From positions 62,001-126,000 of the forward strand of contig CALBKH010000084.1 in the NCBI GenBank assembly GCA_937892955.1: 64,000 nucleotides of DNA. The letters run 5' to 3'. Both the position numbers and the translations under genes were made by a program. This DNA is from an uncultured Alphaproteobacteria bacterium (GTDB lineage Bacteria; Pseudomonadota; Alphaproteobacteria; Rhizobiales; Ancalomicrobiaceae). Numbering within the stretch: the stretch's first letter is position 1; every line of letters begins with the position of its first letter. This document shows, in pieces, positions 58,865-64,000 of the stretch. The notes beneath the pieces are model-generated. The model ran no database searches, was not told the origin of the DNA, and was given only the letters and a program-made list of their open reading frames with translations.

Positions 58865-60091
58865 ATGACCGCCTCGACCGCCCCCGCCACCTTCGACGTC
58901 GCCGTCGTCGGCGCCGGCCCGGCCGGGCTCGCAGCGGCCTTCCTCCTCGCCCGCACCGGCTTCGCGACCGCGCTGATCGCGCCGAAGACCCGGCCCGACG
59001 ACGTCCGCACCACCGCCCTCCTCGGCGGCTCGGTCAAATTCTTCGAGACTCTCGGCCTGTGGGCGGAGATCGCCGCCGCCGGCGCGAATCTCGCGGTGAT
59101 GCGTCTCGTCGACGACACCGGCCGGCTGATCCGTGCCCCCGAAGCCAGCTTCCGCGCCGCCGAGATCGGGCTCGACACCTTCGGCGTCAACATCGTCAAC
59201 TCGGCCCTGACGACCATCCTCGACGCGCACGTGGCGACGGCGCCGCGTCTGACCCGCATCGAAGCCGCGGTCGAGGCCGCCGACCTCGGCACCGACACGG
59301 CTCGCCTGACGCTGTCGACCGGCGAGACCGTCGCCGCTCGCCTCGTCGTCGCCGCCGACGGTAAGAAATCGCGGCTGCGCGAGGCCGCCGGTATCGGCAC
59401 CACCGCCTGGGCCCATCCCCAGTCGGCGCTGGTGCTGAACCTCTCCCATCCGGTGCCGCACCGTTTCGTCTCCACCGAATTCCACGGCCCCCACGGCCCC
59501 TACGTGCTGGTGCCGCTGCCGGGCAACCGCTCCTCGGTGGTGCTGGTCGAACGACCGCAGGAGGCCGAGCGGCTGAGGGATCTCGACGACGATGCCCTCG
59601 CCCTCGAACTCGAGCGCCGCGCCCATTCGCTCTTCGGCCGCTTCACCGTCGAGCCCGGCCGGCAGGTCTGGCCGCTCTCCTCGATGATCGCCGACAACCA
59701 CGGCACGAAACGCGTGGCGCTGGTCGGCGAAGCCGCCCACACCTTCCCGCCGATCGGCGCCCAGGGGCTGAACCTGTCGTTGCGCGACATCGCCTCGCTC
59801 GCCGAGATCCTCGCCGAAGCGGCCCGCGCCAAGAAGGATATCGGATCGGAGGAGACGCTGCGCGCCTACGAGAAGTCGCGCCGCCTCGACGTCGAGACCC
59901 GCACCCGCGGTGTCGACGTCGCCAACCGGGCGCTGCTCTCCGATCTGCTGCCGGTCCAGGCGGCCCGCTCGCTCGGCTTCGCCCTCGCCAATTCCATCGG
60001 CCCGCTGCGCCGCCTCGTCATGCGCGAGGGCCTGACCCCATCCTGGTCGACGCCACGCCTGATGCGCGGCCTCGACATCGCGGCGGTGTGA
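58865..60091 (+). CDS. UbiH/UbiF/COQ6-family FAD-dependent hydroxylase
   Basis: A 408-residue flavoprotein monooxygenase for ubiquinone ring hydroxylation. VAVVGAGPAGLAAAFLLAR binds FAD at the N-terminus, LVVAADGKKSRLREAAGI is the DG motif, and ALVGEAAHTFPPIGAQGLNL is the second FAD motif. Which ring position it hydroxylates (UbiH-, UbiF- or the alphaproteobacterial UbiL-type activity) cannot be read from sequence alone. GGAG lies seven bases before the ATG. It stands between an NTF2-like gene and a P-type ATPase. Confidence 0.9.
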   Translation: MTASTAPATFDVAVVGAGPAGLAAAFLLARTGFATALIAPKTRPDDVRTTALLGGSVKFFETLGLWAEIAAAGANLAVMRLVDDTGRLIRAPEASFRAAEIGLDTFGVNIVNSALTTILDAHVATAPRLTRIEAAVEAADLGTDTARLTLSTGETVAARLVVAADGKKSRLREAAGIGTTAWAHPQSALVLNLSHPVPHRFVSTEFHGPHGPYVLVPLPGNRSSVVLVERPQEAERLRDLDDDALALELERRAHSLFGRFTVEPGRQVWPLSSMIADNHGTKRVALVGEAAHTFPPIGAQGLNLSLRDIASLAEILAEAARAKKDIGSEETLRAYEKSRRLDVETRTRGVDVANRALLSDLLPVQAARSLGFALANSIGPLRRLVMREGLTPSWSTPRLMRGLDIAAV

Positions 60092-60450
60092 GCGGGGACG
60101 GTCGTTCTCGCTCCTCTCGGGGGAGCCGAAATGCGGAAGGCGCACGCTGCACCGGGTGCTCGCGGAGGGAGCCGAAGCGCCGGCCGGTGAAGTCGGAACT
60201 CGGGATTGCGGGTCCTCTGGACTCGATCGGACCATCGGCCGTCGTCCCCGGCCGGAGCGCCGAAAGGCGCGGAGGGGAAGGGGACCCATTAGCCTCCCCG
60301 TGAATAGAGAGGCCAATGGGTCCCCTTCCCTCGCTCTTCGGGCTCGCCGGGGACGACGGCGGCGAGCGGAGTGGCGGCGTCGGCACTCGCGCGCCGTGCG
60401 AATGGTCCTCTCCACCCGCGAGGGGGAGAGACGGAGTAAGGGGTATCGCC
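60092..60450. other. Intergenic region carrying repeat copy B
   Basis: About 360 bases without a gene. It contains the palindromic element at 60238-60360 and, near its end, AAGGGG serving the ATPase start at 60451. Confidence 0.5.
60238..60360. repeat. Dispersed palindromic element, copy B
   Basis: Perfect 15-base outer arms GCCGTCGTCCCCGGC (60238-60252) and GCCGGGGACGACGGC (60346-60360). An inner pair, AAGGGGACCCATT (60278-60290) and AATGGGTCCCCTT (60315-60327), is also perfect. It shares its core words and layout with copy A at 56277-56388. Confidence 0.85.
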
Positions 60451-63072
<2,622 letters not shown>

Positions 63073-63075
<3 letters not shown>

Positions 63076-63103
63076 GGTGCGATGAGCGACGCGACTTGCA
63101 CCC
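63073..63103. repeat. Short hairpin repeat, copy 2, overlapping the ATPase stop codon
   Basis: The TAG stop is followed by GGTGCGATGAGCGACGCGAC and TTGCACCC; GGGTGC/GCACCC pair into a hairpin. It differs from copy 1 (33265-33294) at only a few positions. Confidence 0.8.
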
Positions 63104-63126
63104 GACGAATCCCGCGATGCCGCCCC

Positions 63127-64000
63127 TCATAGCCCCGGCGCCGGCACCACACCCGGTTCGGCGCGGAATTGCGGCGCGATCGGCACCACCGCGGCGGGCA
63201 GTACCGTGCCCGACGGGGTCGACACCGAATGGGCGAAGAGGCCGCGCGCCACGAAATGCGGATCGGCGAGCGCCTCGGCGAGGCTCGCGACCGGCGTGAC
63301 GCAGAACTCGGTGCCCTCGAGCAGTTGCGCCCACTCCGCATGGGTCCGCGCCGCCACCTTCTCGGTGACCGCCGCCCGCGTCTCCACCGGCGTCGCCCGG
63401 TCGTTCCTGAGGCTCGCCGGCAGGTCGATGACGTCGCAGAAGGCGAGCCAGAACTTCTCCTCGAGCGATCCGACCGCGAGCAGCCGCTCGTCCTTGGTGC
63501 GATAGAGCGAATAGCGCGGCAACGAGCCGACGAAGATCGGCTCGCCCGGATCGGGGAAGCGGCCGTTCACCGCCGCTTCCGCCTGCGGGAAGAAGCCGAA
63601 GGTGAACATCGCGTCGGTCATCGCGATGTCGAGACGGGTGCCCCGCCCCGTCTTCTCGCGGCCGAGCAGCGCCAACAGGATGTTGATCACCGCCGGGAAC
63701 GTGCCGCCGGCGATGTCGGCGGCGAGCAGCCCCGGCGGCGCCGGATCGACGCGCGGCAGCCGGCCGATCGACAGCGCCCCCGTCGTCGCCTGATAGTTGA
63801 GGTCGTGGCCCGGCGCCGCCGCCCGCGGACCCGTCGCGCCATAGCCGGTGATGGCGCAGTAGACGATCTTCGGATTGATCGCCGCCAGCGCCTCGTAGCC
63901 GAGACCGAGCCGCTCCATCACGCCGGGACGGAACTGCTCCATCACCACGTCGGCCGTCTCGATCAGCGGCCTTAGCTTATCCACCGCGTCGGCGCTCTTC
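63127..64000 (-). CDS. CaiB/BaiF-family CoA-transferase, 5' end outside the window
   Basis: A family III CoA-transferase cut by the window edge; the frame is open to base 64000 and about 290 residues are visible. QFRPGVMERLGLGYEALAAI, IVYCAITGYGATGP and the catalytic-Asp region GRGTRLDIAMTDAMF are family signatures, followed by PRYSLYRTKDERLLAVGS. These enzymes move CoA between carboxylic acids, often racemised or branched acyl-CoAs; alpha-methylacyl-CoA racemases also belong here. The substrate is unknown. It converges on the ATPase gene, 51 bases away. Confidence 0.92.
   Translation of the reverse strand, partial: KSADAVDKLRPLIETADVVMEQFRPGVMERLGLGYEALAAINPKIVYCAITGYGATGPRAAAPGHDLNYQATTGALSIGRLPRVDPAPPGLLAADIAGGTFPAVINILLALLGREKTGRGTRLDIAMTDAMFTFGFFPQAEAAVNGRFPDPGEPIFVGSLPRYSLYRTKDERLLAVGSLEEKFWLAFCDVIDLPASLRNDRATPVETRAAVTEKVAARTHAEWAQLLEGTEFCVTPVASLAEALADPHFVARGLFAHSVSTPSGTVLPAAVVPIAPQFRAEPGVVPAPGL

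Overview
The window is a dense, GC-rich (about 70 %) stretch of bacterial chromosome. The gene content and order point to an alphaproteobacterium of the Hyphomicrobiales (Rhizobiales): a PopZ polar organiser beside valS, tolC and a Pcm-like methyltransferase; an ExoR-like Sel1 protein beside xth; an scpAB-tatABC-serS block; a COQ6/UbiH monooxygenase; and RIME-like intergenic repeats. A closer placement, for example near Pleomorphomonadaceae, would be a guess. There is no rRNA, CRISPR array, insertion sequence or prophage.

Layout. (1) 1-4000: a DUF2087 regulator fragment, a short ModE, and a mop-modABC molybdate-uptake operon read leftward behind a perfect ModE-type palindrome. (2) 4058-15960: a glycogen operon read leftward, glgP-glgB-glgC-glgA-glgX/malQ, the last gene being a natural fusion of a debranching enzyme and a 4-alpha-glucanotransferase. 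(3) 16166-19283: a succinyl-CoA:acetate-type CoA-transferase, an outer-membrane barrel protein and ErpA. (4) 19422-34382: a housekeeping block (dgt, argS, a SPOR protein, nagZ, scpA, scpB, tatA, tatBC, serS), then an SDR with an unusual repeat tail, xth, a GFA protein and a probable exoR. (5) 35080-42939, leftward: CBS-BON protein, Pcm-like protein, tolC, popZ, aqpZ, valS. (6) 43239-47849: a MacAB-type ABC exporter and a frameshifted YXWGXW envelope gene. (7) 48045-54519: tRNA-Cys, a small Cys protein, cobU, tRNA-Asn, a secreted protein behind three phased palindromes, a CbiX-like protein, rimO, and a two-gene TIR-like cassette. (8) 54585-64000: esterase, quinone oxidoreductase, TerC, DUF2182, an NTF2-like protein, a UbiH-type hydroxylase, a P-type ATPase, and a CaiB/BaiF CoA-transferase cut by the window edge.

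How the genes work together. Molybdate is imported by ModABC, buffered by the free-standing Mop protein and probably sensed by the HTH-only ModE. The glg genes form a nearly complete cycle: GlgC makes ADP-glucose, GlgA elongates, GlgB branches, GlgP degrades, and the GlgX-MalQ fusion clears limit dextrins. The central block serves translation, chromosome condensation, Sec-independent export, cell-wall recycling and DNA repair.

The items most worth following up are the TIR-like/small-basic-protein cassette (53633-54519), the 27-bp-phased palindromes at 49800-49869, a small hairpin repeat that supplies the stop codon of two unrelated genes (33265 and 63073), the single-base frameshift in the YXWGXW gene, and the operator and hairpins of the mod operon.
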